Shown: positions 1 to 8,599 of the stretch, piece after piece
Layout: each line of letters begins with the position of its first letter
Numbering within the stretch: the stretch's first letter is position 1
Assembly (NCBI GenBank): GCA_005887825.1
Contig: VBQC01000002.1
Coordinates: 1-51,881, forward strand
DNA: 51,881 nt
Direction: 5' to 3'
From: Verrucomicrobiota bacterium
GTDB lineage: Bacteria > Verrucomicrobiota > Verrucomicrobiia > Chthoniobacterales > UBA10450
The notes under the pieces: model-generated
What the model saw: only the letters and a program-made list of their open reading frames with translations
The model's database searches: none
Told to the model about the DNA's origin: nothing
Position numbers and translations under genes: made by a program

Positions 1-348
1 TGCGGTCGAATTCATCAGTTTTCGACCCAGAAGAAAAACGAGCGCCACAGTTGCGGCGTTTACCAAAAGCAAGCCCAAATGAATTCCAGTGATTGTTTGT
101 CCGAAGATCGACATGATCAAAGCGTAAGCAGCATAAGTCCCGGGAAACTTCATGTTGTAAGCCAGTTTGTACGGGGGGATACCTTGCAACATGAGTTGGC
201 CCGCATACGCGTATTCGCCTTCGTCGCGCTCCAGCGGAACACCCAGGAGTCGAATTCGGATAGCGAGCGTCAGGCCAAAAGCGATCGCCGCTAAAACCCA
301 CCGCGCGACGCGCACGAGTTTGTCAGGATTGAAGATCGTGTTTGTCAC
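1..348 (-). CDS. GT-C/ArnT-like membrane glycosyltransferase, N-terminal part (runs off window)
   Basis: Reading the minus strand from a GTG at 348 gives 116 residues without a stop to the window edge, so the gene is 3'-truncated by the window. An in-frame TAG lies 9 bases upstream of the GTG, so this is the only reasonable start. A first membrane helix (about residues 14-32) is followed by a periplasmic-type loop with the acidic motif LERDEGEYAYAG. That motif is typical of the GT39/ArnT/PMT superfamily, whose members move sugars from polyprenyl-phosphate carriers. Two more hydrophobic stretches follow. The Asp-Glu pair in the first loop is the usual catalytic/metal site of this fold. Donor and acceptor cannot be told from this part. 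It is divergent from the next gene, which is also a GT-C type protein. Confidence 0.72.
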   Translation of the reverse strand, partial: MTNTIFNPDKLVRVARWVLAAIAFGLTLAIRIRLLGVPLERDEGEYAYAGQLMLQGIPPYKLAYNMKFPGTYAAYALIMSIFGQTITGIHLGLLLVNAATVALVFLLGRKLMNSTA

Positions 349-539
349 TTGAAAGCGCTATCGAACGCAAAGACTGCGGTCGCAGGTAAGCGATTTGCAC
401 CACACTGCATTTTCGTCAAATGACACCCTATGTGAGTATGGCAGCCCAGGGAAAGCGCCGCGTTACAAAACTTAGACTAACATCGTCTGATCGTGCCGTT
501 TGCCCATTGGGATTGGAAATTGTCTGAGTAAAATCAATC

Positions 540-2606
540 GTGCAGAAAATCGCTGAACGCCCGTTATCATCGCGTACTCGCGCCTGGCTTTTCGGCCTGC
601 TCTTGGCCGCAGTGACGGTCTTCATGTACCAGCCTGCGTGGAATGGTGGCTTCATCTGGGATGACGATGCTTATGTGACAAATAACGAGCTGCTGACCGC
701 GCCCGATGGTTTACGGCGGATTTGGTTTTCACTGGACTCGCCTTCGCAGTATTTCCCGCTGGTTTATAGCACGTTTCGCATCGAGCACGCGCTCTGGGGG
801 CTGAATCCAACGGGTTATCATTGGGTCAATCTTCTGCTTCATGTTGCCAACGCGCTGCTGGTGTGGCGACTGCTGGCGCGCTTGCGTGTGCCGGGTGCGT
901 GGCTGGCAGGAGCGATTTTCGCTCTGCATCCGGTGCAGGTGGAATCAGTTGCCTGGATCACGGAACGCAAAAATGTGCTGATGGCCTTTTTCTTCCTGCT
1001 GACGCTCCTTGCATGGATCGCGTTTGTTGACGAGTGGACGAAGCGGCCATGGCGCTTTTATGCCCTGGCATTGGTCCTTTATGTACTGGCGCTTTCGGCC
1101 AAGACAACGGCCTGCACGCTGCCGGCGGCGTTGCTCTTGATTCTTTGGTTGCAGAAAAAACCGATCAGCTGGCAAAGAATTCTTCAGGTCATTCCGTTTT
1201 TCTTTCTTGGATTGGGGATGGGCTTGGTCACGGTATGGTGGGAACGCTACCATCAAGGCACGAGTCGAACGCTCTTTGCATTCTTGAGTCCGATTGAGCG
1301 CTTCCTTATCGCGAGTCGCGCGGTTTGGTTTTATCTGAGCAAACTCATCTGGCCATCCAATCTGACTTTCATTTATCCAAAATGGAACATCTCGCCCGCG
1401 CATCCCCTGGATTACGTATGGTTGCTGGCGGGAATCGCGTTATGTGCGGTGATCTACTTCGCGAGGCGTTACGTGGGGCGCAGCGTCGAGGTCGCGGCCG
1501 CATTTTTCGTCGCGACGCTTAGTCCAGTCCTCGGCTTTATCATGCTCTACACATTTCGCTACACGTTTGTGGCAGACCATTACCAGTATTTGGCGAGCAT
1601 TGGACCAATTGCGTTGGCTTCGGCGGGTGTCGCCACGCTAGCTTGCACTTTTAAGCGGAGTCGCCCTCTGATTTTGAGCGCGGCGGGGTGTGTGACCGTA
1701 ACTTTAGCACTACTGACGTGGCGACAAGCCGCGATGTATGCTGACATTGAGGCCCTCTGGCGGACGACGCTAAAAGGAAATCCAGAATGCTGGATGGCTC
1801 ACAATAATTTGGGCATTGCACTTTTCCAGAAAGGTGACACCGACGATGCCATTGCTCATTACCGGACAACCTTGGAGATGCAGCCGGATTTTTGGGATGC
1901 GGAGTACAATCTTGGCATCGCCCTTCTGAGCAAAGGGCAAGTGGACGAGGCAATCGCCCATTGTAGCAATGCCGTCAGGATCGCGCCAAATGATCCAGAT
2001 GCTCAGGTCGCTCTTGGCAACGCACTCCTTCAAAAAGGGCGAATTGATGACGCGATTGTTTATTACCAAAAGGCGCTGTCAATACGACCTGAATACTTCC
2101 TTGCCCACCATAGTCTTGGCCATGCCTTTCTTGAGAAAGGCGAAATCGACGCTGCGATCTCCCATTGCCGCGCTGCGTTGTTGATTCAACCTGAAAATGC
2201 AGATGCACACACAAACCTGGCCATTGCCCTCGATGAAAAAGGCCAGACAGCGGAGGCCATTCAACATTACCAAAAAGCGTTGGAGATTTCTCCACAGTCC
2301 ATTTCCGCCCTAACTAATCTGGCGTGGTTACTGGCTACGTGTTCCAACGCGTCGTTCCGGAACGGGACCAAGGCGCTTGAGCTTGCCAGGGAAGCTGATC
2401 AACTTTCAGGCGGTACCAACACGTTTGTGCTGCACGCATTGGCAGCCGCGTATGCGGAGAGTGGGCAATTTGGAAAGGCTATTGAAATTGCGCGGGCTGC
2501 GATGCAATTAGCACAGACGCAAGGCGACAACTCCCTGGCCGGGGCGCTTCAGCAAGAAATTGCGCTTTATGAGTTGGCGTTGCCCTATCGCGAAACGCCG
2601 AAGTAG
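540..2606 (+). CDS. TMTC-like multi-spanning membrane protein with C-terminal TPR repeats
   Basis: A 688-residue protein. The N-terminal ~400 residues are polytopic: a helix at about 14-30, then the luminal/periplasmic motif FIWDDDAYV near residue 41, then about ten hydrophobic segments. The acidic motif after helix 1 and the text HPVQVESVAWITERKN are characteristic of the TMTC/DUF1736 branch of GT-C glycosyltransferases. The C-terminal part (about 415-620) holds at least five tandem TPRs, each with the pattern A-x-x-N-L-G-I-A-L-x-x-K-G. The likely role is protein or envelope glycosylation, with the TPRs binding the substrate; this is inferred from the family. The start is a GTG, and the next in-frame ATG lies inside helix 1. 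No strong ribosome binding site is visible. It is divergent from the preceding GT-C gene. Confidence 0.8.
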   Translation: MQKIAERPLSSRTRAWLFGLLLAAVTVFMYQPAWNGGFIWDDDAYVTNNELLTAPDGLRRIWFSLDSPSQYFPLVYSTFRIEHALWGLNPTGYHWVNLLLHVANALLVWRLLARLRVPGAWLAGAIFALHPVQVESVAWITERKNVLMAFFFLLTLLAWIAFVDEWTKRPWRFYALALVLYVLALSAKTTACTLPAALLLILWLQKKPISWQRILQVIPFFFLGLGMGLVTVWWERYHQGTSRTLFAFLSPIERFLIASRAVWFYLSKLIWPSNLTFIYPKWNISPAHPLDYVWLLAGIALCAVIYFARRYVGRSVEVAAAFFVATLSPVLGFIMLYTFRYTFVADHYQYLASIGPIALASAGVATLACTFKRSRPLILSAAGCVTVTLALLTWRQAAMYADIEALWRTTLKGNPECWMAHNNLGIALFQKGDTDDAIAHYRTTLEMQPDFWDAEYNLGIALLSKGQVDEAIAHCSNAVRIAPNDPDAQVALGNALLQKGRIDDAIVYYQKALSIRPEYFLAHHSLGHAFLEKGEIDAAISHCRAALLIQPENADAHTNLAIALDEKGQTAEAIQHYQKALEISPQSISALTNLAWLLATCSNASFRNGTKALELAREADQLSGGTNTFVLHALAAAYAESGQFGKAIEIARAAMQLAQTQGDNSLAGALQQEIALYELALPYRETPK

Positions 2607-2706
2607 CTTGAGCAGTGACTAACTTTTATCGCGTATGCGACAAAAAGCTTGCGTGCGATGTGGCAGTGGCTTCCAGCCAATCTCTTATCGGCAGAGCTAT
2701 CGGTCG

Positions 2707-3981
2707 TCAGAGCTCGTTGCGCAGGATGTTGAAAACGGTTGTGTTATCGAGCACGCCTTGCAATGCCTCTGTTCCAGGCCCGCTGCCAAACGCAACGACG
2801 TCTTCGACAGTGCCCAACGCGGATTTCGTGTAGAATGTCGCTGGCTCCGGCTGTTCTGCTTCGGGTTGTTCGCCATTGTCTCCGTTCAGCTTGCCAGGTA
2901 TTTTCGCCGCTCCGTACGATTTTGTGCCATTCGGACCGGTTGCCCACGTAATCCAGGGCTGGCCGGCCGAGTTAAATCCCAGCAAGGCGATGCCGCTGTC
3001 TTTCCGAAATGGAAATCCATTTAAGCTCAATCCGCCGATTGCGGCATCGCCGGAGACAATGATGGTCGATTTGGGCCCGGCATAATTTCGTGCAACGGCG
3101 ACTGCGCGATCCAATTCAACCACTTGGCCGAGCGTTCTTTCACCATTGTTTTCCTGCGCCGCCGTGCGCATTAGTCCTGCATCGACCACGAGCATGTATC
3201 CGCCAGTGTTATATTGAAGTAATTCGATCGCCCGACGTACCATATCCGAAAGACTCGGTTGCTGGCTCCGCTCTTCGACTTGGTTCACGAATGCAAGGTC
3301 CACTTTGCTAAAAGCGCCGAAAAGTTTCGGCCGACGCCATGCGGGAATCGCTTCCAACTCGGCTCGCGTTCGAACAATGTCGAAACCGTTGCTACGAAGC
3401 TCGAGTAAGAGATCGCGCCGGTCCTGTCTCTCTCCGTCCTTTGCAGTGGGAAGGAATTGTGCCGCACCGCCACCCATTGCGATGTCGATCTTTCCTCCAG
3501 CAACGAACTCAGCTGCGATCTTCTCGACATCGCTCGGATCGGACGGGTGCGCGTAAAAAGCCGCGTTCGTCGGGTCAGTTAGTTTCACATCTGTCACCAG
3601 ACCAGTGGCTCGTCCATGTTCGCGTGCCAATTCAATGATGCTCGTGATCGGTTTCCCATCGCCATTGATCGCGATCGCGCGGTTGATCGTTTTGACGCCT
3701 GTTGCAATTGCAGTTGCGGCGGCTGCTTGATCCGGAGCGGCGAAATCTTTCGAGTAATTCGTTAGCAAAGCTGCACGAGGCATGGAATCCAGGCTCAGGT
3801 GTGTACCTGCCCCACCGGCGTACGCACGCGTCGGGGCAAGCCGTGCCGGCGTAAGGCCTTCTCCAACAAACAAGATAATTCCGAAAGGTTTTCGAATGAC
3901 CCAGTGCTGAAAATAAAGCACGCCTAGTCCGGCAAAGGCCAGCAAACAGAAAAGCGCCAGCAACTGGTTGCGCCATTTCAT
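2707..3981 (-). CDS. Alkaline phosphatase-fold protein lacking the catalytic residues (pseudoenzyme)
   Basis: 424 residues from the ATG at 3981, which has AAGGAAGGGA directly upstream; an alternative ATG at 4017 adds 12 residues. An N-terminal membrane anchor (about 5-24) is followed by a protein that aligns along its length with PhoA-type alkaline phosphatases: ILFVGEGL, ATAIATGVKT, TGLVTDVKLTDPT, and a C-terminal GPGTEALQGVLDNT. The functional positions are changed throughout. The metal-binding GDG is GEG (residue 41). The nucleophile motif DSA is DQA (84-86). THAT is TDPT. The VEG-xx-D-xx-H metal loop is VDAGLMRTAAQ (266-276). The ADH motif is GDA (311-313). The final metal His region reads GTVED instead of HTxED. 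Phosphatase activity is therefore unlikely. A binding or regulatory role on the outer face of the inner membrane is an inference. It is convergent with the TPR gene. Confidence 0.85.
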   Translation of the reverse strand: MKWRNQLLALFCLLAFAGLGVLYFQHWVIRKPFGIILFVGEGLTPARLAPTRAYAGGAGTHLSLDSMPRAALLTNYSKDFAAPDQAAAATAIATGVKTINRAIAINGDGKPITSIIELAREHGRATGLVTDVKLTDPTNAAFYAHPSDPSDVEKIAAEFVAGGKIDIAMGGGAAQFLPTAKDGERQDRRDLLLELRSNGFDIVRTRAELEAIPAWRRPKLFGAFSKVDLAFVNQVEERSQQPSLSDMVRRAIELLQYNTGGYMLVVDAGLMRTAAQENNGERTLGQVVELDRAVAVARNYAGPKSTIIVSGDAAIGGLSLNGFPFRKDSGIALLGFNSAGQPWITWATGPNGTKSYGAAKIPGKLNGDNGEQPEAEQPEPATFYTKSALGTVEDVVAFGSGPGTEALQGVLDNTTVFNILRNEL

Positions 3982-4231
3982 TCCCTTCCTTGTAGTGGGG
4001 GTCTGTGACCGTCGCAAATATCGCCCGGCAAATAATGCAACTCTGAACGCTTTCGGGCTTTGGAATAAGGCGGTACGTCGGACAAGATCGTGTCACATAT
4101 GTAACATCAATCTGTCCTGCGCGTTGCCGCTGTCCAAAAACAGAAACGGCCAATAGGGCCCTCTCTACAGAAGAAAGCAGAAGAAAGAAGCGCTTGTCGA
4201 TCTTCGCAATCGTCGGCAAAGTGCCCTGCAT

Positions 4232-5785
4232 ATGGCCGGCCCCGTTATGCTGATTATTCGCGATGGCTGGGGCATTAATCCCGGTGGTCAGGAAAAACGG
4301 GAAGAAAACAGCGATGCAACTCTTCTTGCCCGAACGCCGTTTCACAACGGGCTCTACCGGAAGTATCCAGGCGCCAAATTGAGCGCGAGCGGCACCGATG
4401 TCGGTTTACCTAAGGGCCAAATGGGCAACTCCGAAGTTGGCCATCTTAACCTGGGAGCTGGCAGGATCGTTTATCAGGATCTGACGCGAATTAACAAGGC
4501 CATAACGGACGGCGAATTGACGCCCAACGCCGTACTGCGGGAAACTCTTGCCGACACGCGCGGCCACCGGCTTCACTTGCTCGGGCTGGTTTCCGATGGT
4601 GGCGTTCACAGCCATTACTTGCACATGATCGCGCTTGCGAACGCCGCGCGGGAATCAGGCGTTGCGGAGATTTTGATTCACGCGTTCACGGATGGGCGGG
4701 ATACGTCTCCCACTGGCGGGGCTGGGTTTTTGAAAAAGTGCGAGGAGGATCTTGAGAAGAGCGGCGGGCGGATCGTCACCGTCGTAGGACGATACTTCGC
4801 GATGGATCGCGATCGGCGTTGGGACCGCACGAAAAAGGCTTGGGATGCGATCGTTCTCGGACGCGGCGAAATTTGTAAGACGTCCCCCTCTGCCGCTGTG
4901 GGTCGGCAATATAAAAATGGTAAAACCGATGAGTTCATGCCGCCGCTGATTTTTTCTTACGCAAATGAACAGCGCGTCTGTGATGGCGACTCCGTTTTGT
5001 TTTTTAATTTTCGTGCAGATCGGGCGCGGCAATTGTCGCAGGCGTTTTTGCTTAAGGACTTCGATGGTTTTGATCGCGAAGTGTGGCCGCAAGTCCATTT
5101 CGTCACTCTCACGCAATACGACGTGACTTATCCTTCGCCGTTCATTTTTGAGCCCGCCAAGCTCGCGCACATTTTAGGCGAAGTCGTAAGCGCCGCGGGC
5201 AAATCACAATTGCGCATCGCCGAGACGGAAAAGTATGCGCACGTGACTTACTTTTTTAACGGTGGGATCGAGCGCCCTTTTCCCGGCGAAGACCGAAAAC
5301 TTGTGCCTTCGCCAAAAGTCGCGACCTACGACCTTCAGCCGGAGATGAGCGCGCGCGAGGTTACCGACGAAGTCCTCGCGCGCATAGCAAATTACGATTT
5401 AATCGTTCTTAATTTCGCCAATCCGGACATGGTCGGCCATACCGGAATTCTGGAGGCTGGAATCAAGGCCGTCGAAACCGTCGACGATTGCATTGCCCGC
5501 ATTATTCCCAAGCTTCTCGATCTCGGCGGCAAATGCATCGTCACGGCGGACCACGGAAATTGCGAGCAAATGCGGAACCCTGATGGGTCGCCGAACACTG
5601 CGCACACGAGCAACGTTGTGCATTTCATCTACGTCGCGAAAGATGCCGCACAGTTTCGCTGCGAAGATGGAATCCTCGCCGACATAGCGCCCACGCTCCT
5701 ATTTCTACTCGGACTGCCGCAACCGAGGGAAATGACCGGGCACAATTTGCTCGTGCCAGTTTCGCAGGACGCGCCAGTCAGTTAG
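4232..5785 (+). CDS. gpmI: 2,3-bisphosphoglycerate-independent phosphoglycerate mutase
   Basis: 517 residues, the usual length of the metal-dependent iPGM family, which interconverts 3- and 2-phosphoglycerate in glycolysis and gluconeogenesis in the cytoplasm. The start MAGPVMLIIRDGWG carries the first metal-binding Asp. The phosphoserine nucleophile lies in GQMGNSEVGHLNLGAGR (Ser at about residue 67). HAFTDGRDTSP, the FNFRADRARQL segment, the C-terminal NFANPDMVGHTG and VTADHGNCEQM supply the remaining substrate and Mn ligands. All expected motifs are intact. It stands alone on the plus strand; its 3' end just reaches the stop of the convergent gene. Confidence 0.97.
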   Translation: MAGPVMLIIRDGWGINPGGQEKREENSDATLLARTPFHNGLYRKYPGAKLSASGTDVGLPKGQMGNSEVGHLNLGAGRIVYQDLTRINKAITDGELTPNAVLRETLADTRGHRLHLLGLVSDGGVHSHYLHMIALANAARESGVAEILIHAFTDGRDTSPTGGAGFLKKCEEDLEKSGGRIVTVVGRYFAMDRDRRWDRTKKAWDAIVLGRGEICKTSPSAAVGRQYKNGKTDEFMPPLIFSYANEQRVCDGDSVLFFNFRADRARQLSQAFLLKDFDGFDREVWPQVHFVTLTQYDVTYPSPFIFEPAKLAHILGEVVSAAGKSQLRIAETEKYAHVTYFFNGGIERPFPGEDRKLVPSPKVATYDLQPEMSAREVTDEVLARIANYDLIVLNFANPDMVGHTGILEAGIKAVETVDDCIARIIPKLLDLGGKCIVTADHGNCEQMRNPDGSPNTAHTSNVVHFIYVAKDAAQFRCEDGILADIAPTLLFLLGLPQPREMTGHNLLVPVSQDAPVS

Positions 5786-6525
5786 AAGGATCGACAACGC
5801 TCGGCCGCTACGCCGTCGGATGTGATTTCCAAGTGTCGATTCAGCGTTCGCGTTCCGGCCGCGGCGATTCGCTGCAGCAGGTGTAATCGCATCTCGGGCC
5901 TGTTTTCCTGTCGCATCGGCTTGCGTGCGAGCGTTAGCGTATCATTCGATTCTACAAGGGCACCCCATCCAACCGGAATTTCTGAATCGCGAAACAATTC
6001 GCCTGGCAGCACTAGAAAAAAGAAATTCGCGCAGCGATAGCGGATCAGTTTGTCGAACTTCGTGCAATCATAGAGGCGATTTTGCAGCGCGTTCAGCTCA
6101 CGCAAAACGCGCGCATAACCGCGGTGCCCGATCGCCGTGAAATCATATGAATCGAATTCCGGAAAGAGCGAATCGGTAATCCGCAAATTCGGATAGTGCA
6201 CACGCAAGCGTGCTTCGAGAATTTGGCGGCGCTGACAGATTGTTTCGAGGCGTTGGCGCGCTGCCTCGCTGCGGCAATTATCCCTTCGCAAATCAGAGAG
6301 GGCTTGCTTGCATTCAAAAATCGCTGTCGATCCGATCGTTTTTGGATGTGGCCGATAAGCGGCCACGTCGGCGCGATATCGGCATTGAGGCAACCTGACT
6401 TCCATCGCGCAAGCGGAATAGCCGTGCGCTTGGGCCCAGAGAAAAGCAAGACGTTTCAGCTGAGCGTGCCTCGCGGTTTCCCCCTGCGAGTTCGTTACTC
6501 CGACACCCATTTCGCGAGTTCGCAT
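5782..6525 (-). CDS. PD-(D/E)XK nuclease-like protein (MmcB-like)
   Basis: 247 residues from the ATG at 6525, which lies inside the last codons of hemB (overlap about 30 bases); an ATG at 6510 is a second possible start. The N-terminal half has the PD-(D/E)XK arrangement: MEVRLP (Glu42), a YRADVAAY strand (Asp53) and IFECKQALSDLRRD (Glu71-x-Lys73). The last segment resembles the MmcB/DUF family of putative DNA-repair nucleases. The remainder is charged and helical, with a FFFLVLPGELF strand near residue 180. I infer a nuclease or nuclease-derived fold; the substrate is unknown. The tight overlap with hemB suggests translational coupling rather than a shared function. The gene converges on gpmI with a 4-base overlap of the stop regions. 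Confidence 0.75.
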   Translation of the reverse strand: MRTREMGVGVTNSQGETARHAQLKRLAFLWAQAHGYSACAMEVRLPQCRYRADVAAYRPHPKTIGSTAIFECKQALSDLRRDNCRSEAARQRLETICQRRQILEARLRVHYPNLRITDSLFPEFDSYDFTAIGHRGYARVLRELNALQNRLYDCTKFDKLIRYRCANFFFLVLPGELFRDSEIPVGWGALVESNDTLTLARKPMRQENRPEMRLHLLQRIAAAGTRTLNRHLEITSDGVAAERCRSF

Positions 6526-7481
6526 GCCCAATAGGTAACGATAATGTCCGCGCCCGCGCGTTTCAGCGCAGTCATGACCTCGAGAACAGCAGCGCGCTCG
6601 TCTACGATTCCTTTTTCGGCGGCCGCTTTGATCATCGCGTATTCGCCGCTCACATGATAAACGGCGGTCGGCTTGCCAAAGCGTTGGTGCATCCGCCACA
6701 GGATGTCGAGGTACGGCAGAGCTGGTTTCACCATCACGATGTCCGCTCCCTCATCGATATCCAGAGCCACCTCACGCAGCGCTTCATCTGCGTTCGCGTA
6801 GTCCATTTGGTAGGAACGACGATCGCCAAATTGCGGTGGGCTCTCGGCGGCCTCGCGAAAGGGGCCATAAAAAGCCGACGCAAACTTGGCCGCATAACTC
6901 ATAATTCCAGTTTGATCGAAGCCGTTCGTATCGAGCGCTTCGCGAATAGCGCCAATGCGACCATCCATCATGTCGCTCGGCGCTACCATGTCCGCGCCTG
7001 TTGCCGCGTGGGAGAGCGCGGTTTTGACGAGAAGCTCGATGGTCTCGTCATTAAGAACATGGAAATGATCTCCATCGATGCGCGTGACACCGCAGTGACC
7101 GTGGCTCATGTATTCGCACAGGCACACATCGGTGATGGTAACGAGGTCTGGGCATTTCGCCTTAATGGCTCGCAGCGCTTTCTGAACAATACCTGTTTCC
7201 ACATACGCGCCGCTGGCTTGTTCGTCTTTGTGCTCCGGAATCCCGAAAAGCAAGACAGCTTGCAGCCCGAGATCCTGAGCGCGCTGCGCTTCATCGACAA
7301 TTTCCTTCAGGGAGAGCTGGAAAACCCCTGGCATGCTCGCAATCGGACGGCGCTGTTTCAATTTTTCGCTTACAAAAAGCGGGAGAATAAAATCGTGGGC
7401 GCTTAATTGTGTCTCGCGGACAAGGTTCCGCAGGGCAGGGGAGCGCCGCAAACGGCGCGGGCGATGCACCAATCTTCTCAC
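6495..7481 (-). CDS. hemB: Delta-aminolevulinic acid dehydratase (porphobilinogen synthase)
   Basis: 328 residues from a GTG start. The family condenses two 5-aminolevulinate molecules to porphobilinogen in tetrapyrrole (heme) synthesis. RPRRLRRSPALRNLVRET is the standard N-terminus. TDVCLCEYMSHGHCG contains the three cysteines of the zinc-binding class. SYAAKFASAFYGPFR and VMVKPALPYLD each carry one of the two active-site lysines. DYANADEALRE and YHVSGEYAM are also conserved. The length is normal. The downstream nuclease-like gene starts within its last codons. The upstream region (7482-7743) is shared with the divergent coaX. Confidence 0.97.
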   Translation of the reverse strand: MRRLVHRPRRLRRSPALRNLVRETQLSAHDFILPLFVSEKLKQRRPIASMPGVFQLSLKEIVDEAQRAQDLGLQAVLLFGIPEHKDEQASGAYVETGIVQKALRAIKAKCPDLVTITDVCLCEYMSHGHCGVTRIDGDHFHVLNDETIELLVKTALSHAATGADMVAPSDMMDGRIGAIREALDTNGFDQTGIMSYAAKFASAFYGPFREAAESPPQFGDRRSYQMDYANADEALREVALDIDEGADIVMVKPALPYLDILWRMHQRFGKPTAVYHVSGEYAMIKAAAEKGIVDERAAVLEVMTALKRAGADIIVTYWACELAKWVSE

Positions 7482-7512
7482 GGATGAAGGTACCCGGTTG
7501 AGGGAAGCGTCG

Positions 7513-7532
7513 CAAGCCCGCTGCGGGGCTTG
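7513..7532. repeat. 7-bp hairpin in the hemB/coaX intergenic region
   Basis: CAAGCCC and GGGCTTG form a perfect 7-bp stem around the loop GCTGCG, 32 bases upstream of the hemB start. No T-run follows, so it is not a typical terminator. The rest of the 262-base gap (7482-7743) shows no gene. It contains a TGTCATTCCGAGCGGAG phrase near 7616 that looks like intergenic repeat material. No sigma-70 promoter could be defined with confidence. Confidence 0.35.
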
Positions 7533-7743
7533 ACGGGGGCGGAGCGTTCTATACAGCGCGTCCGTGGAGGACTCTCGCTCTGTATGGTTGGCTGGCGCAG
7601 CAATGACTCTTTTTTGTCATTCCGAGCGGAGTTTTGCGACTGCCAAACGGAGTCAAAGACCCTCTCGCTACTGAAAGAATAATGAGCGAATAATAGTGAG
7701 CGCTGTCGCGAGTTCGCTCGACGTGATAACAGCTTCTACAAGG

Positions 7744-8478
7744 ATGACCGATTATCTCTTAGTCGATATCAGTAATTCATACACTAAGCTGGTGTTTGCG
7801 TCGACCACGCGGATTTCGACCCCTGTGCGGATTGCGACGAGCAAGCTTTCAAGCAGTGTCGTTGCGAGATTTCTGAGAAAGCGAGAGGTGCGAAAAGTAG
7901 TCGTTTCCTCGGTGGTGCCCGCAAAAAACCCGGCGATTTCAAAGGCCGCCCGAAAAGTGGAGGTGCTCTGGCTGGATTCGACGCGAAAACTGGGAGTAGG
8001 AATTGATTATCCCAAGCCGAAATCGATTGGCGCCGACCGGCTGGCGAACGCCGCGGCAGTTACAGCTCTTTACGGATTTCCCGCTATAGTGGTCGATTTC
8101 GGCACGGCGGTGACTTTCGACATTGTTTCCGATCGCCGCACTTACATTGGCGGAGTGATCGCGCCGGGGCTAGAAGCAATGACGAATTTTCTTTATCAAC
8201 GAACGGCGCTCTTGCCACGGCTCTCTTTGAAAGAGCCGCGACGCGCGATCGGTAAATCCACAATCGAGGCGATGTTATCCGGCGCCGTCTTTGGTTACAG
8301 GGGGTTGGTTCGGGAAATTGTTGCGCGGATCAGAGCAGAACAGTTTCCGCGCAAAGAAATTTACACCGTAGCAACAGGCGGTTACGCCCAGCTGATCGCC
8401 GCACCGTTGCCGGAGATCGCCGCGGTTCGCCCGCACCTGACTCTGGAAGGATTGCGGATCGTCGCGAATTTGAATTGA
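7744..8478 (+). CDS. coaX: Type III pantothenate kinase
   Basis: 244 residues from the ATG at 7744. A GTG at 7696 would add 16 residues not found in the family, whose members begin directly with the first ATPase strand, here YLLVDISNSYTK. It phosphorylates pantothenate, the first step of coenzyme A synthesis, and belongs to the ASKHA fold. Phosphate-1 (DISNSYTK), the SIGADRLANAAA pantothenate/phosphate segment, VVDFGTAVTFD (phosphate-2), YIGGVIAPGLEAM and VATGGYAQ (adenosine) are all visible. Note Asp-Ile-Ser where most CoaX have Asp-Val/Ile-Gly; this is a small deviation. It is divergent from hemB. Confidence 0.93.
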   Translation: MTDYLLVDISNSYTKLVFASTTRISTPVRIATSKLSSSVVARFLRKREVRKVVVSSVVPAKNPAISKAARKVEVLWLDSTRKLGVGIDYPKPKSIGADRLANAAAVTALYGFPAIVVDFGTAVTFDIVSDRRTYIGGVIAPGLEAMTNFLYQRTALLPRLSLKEPRRAIGKSTIEAMLSGAVFGYRGLVREIVARIRAEQFPRKEIYTVATGGYAQLIAAPLPEIAAVRPHLTLEGLRIVANLN

Positions 8479-8599
8479 TCAATCCGGAGGGGCGGGTCCG
8501 ACTTGGCCTCCCATTTTTCCGAAGCGGGCTGAAAATCACGGCGTCTCATACAACTTTGGACTTGTCAGGAGCCGCGATCGAAGCTTCACTCCCTACTTC

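Noticed and set aside
3632-4345. A 237-residue minus-strand frame overlapping the alkaline phosphatase-like gene.
   Set aside because: Its Arg/Cys-rich composition and overlap with a clearly conserved frame mark it as a shadow.
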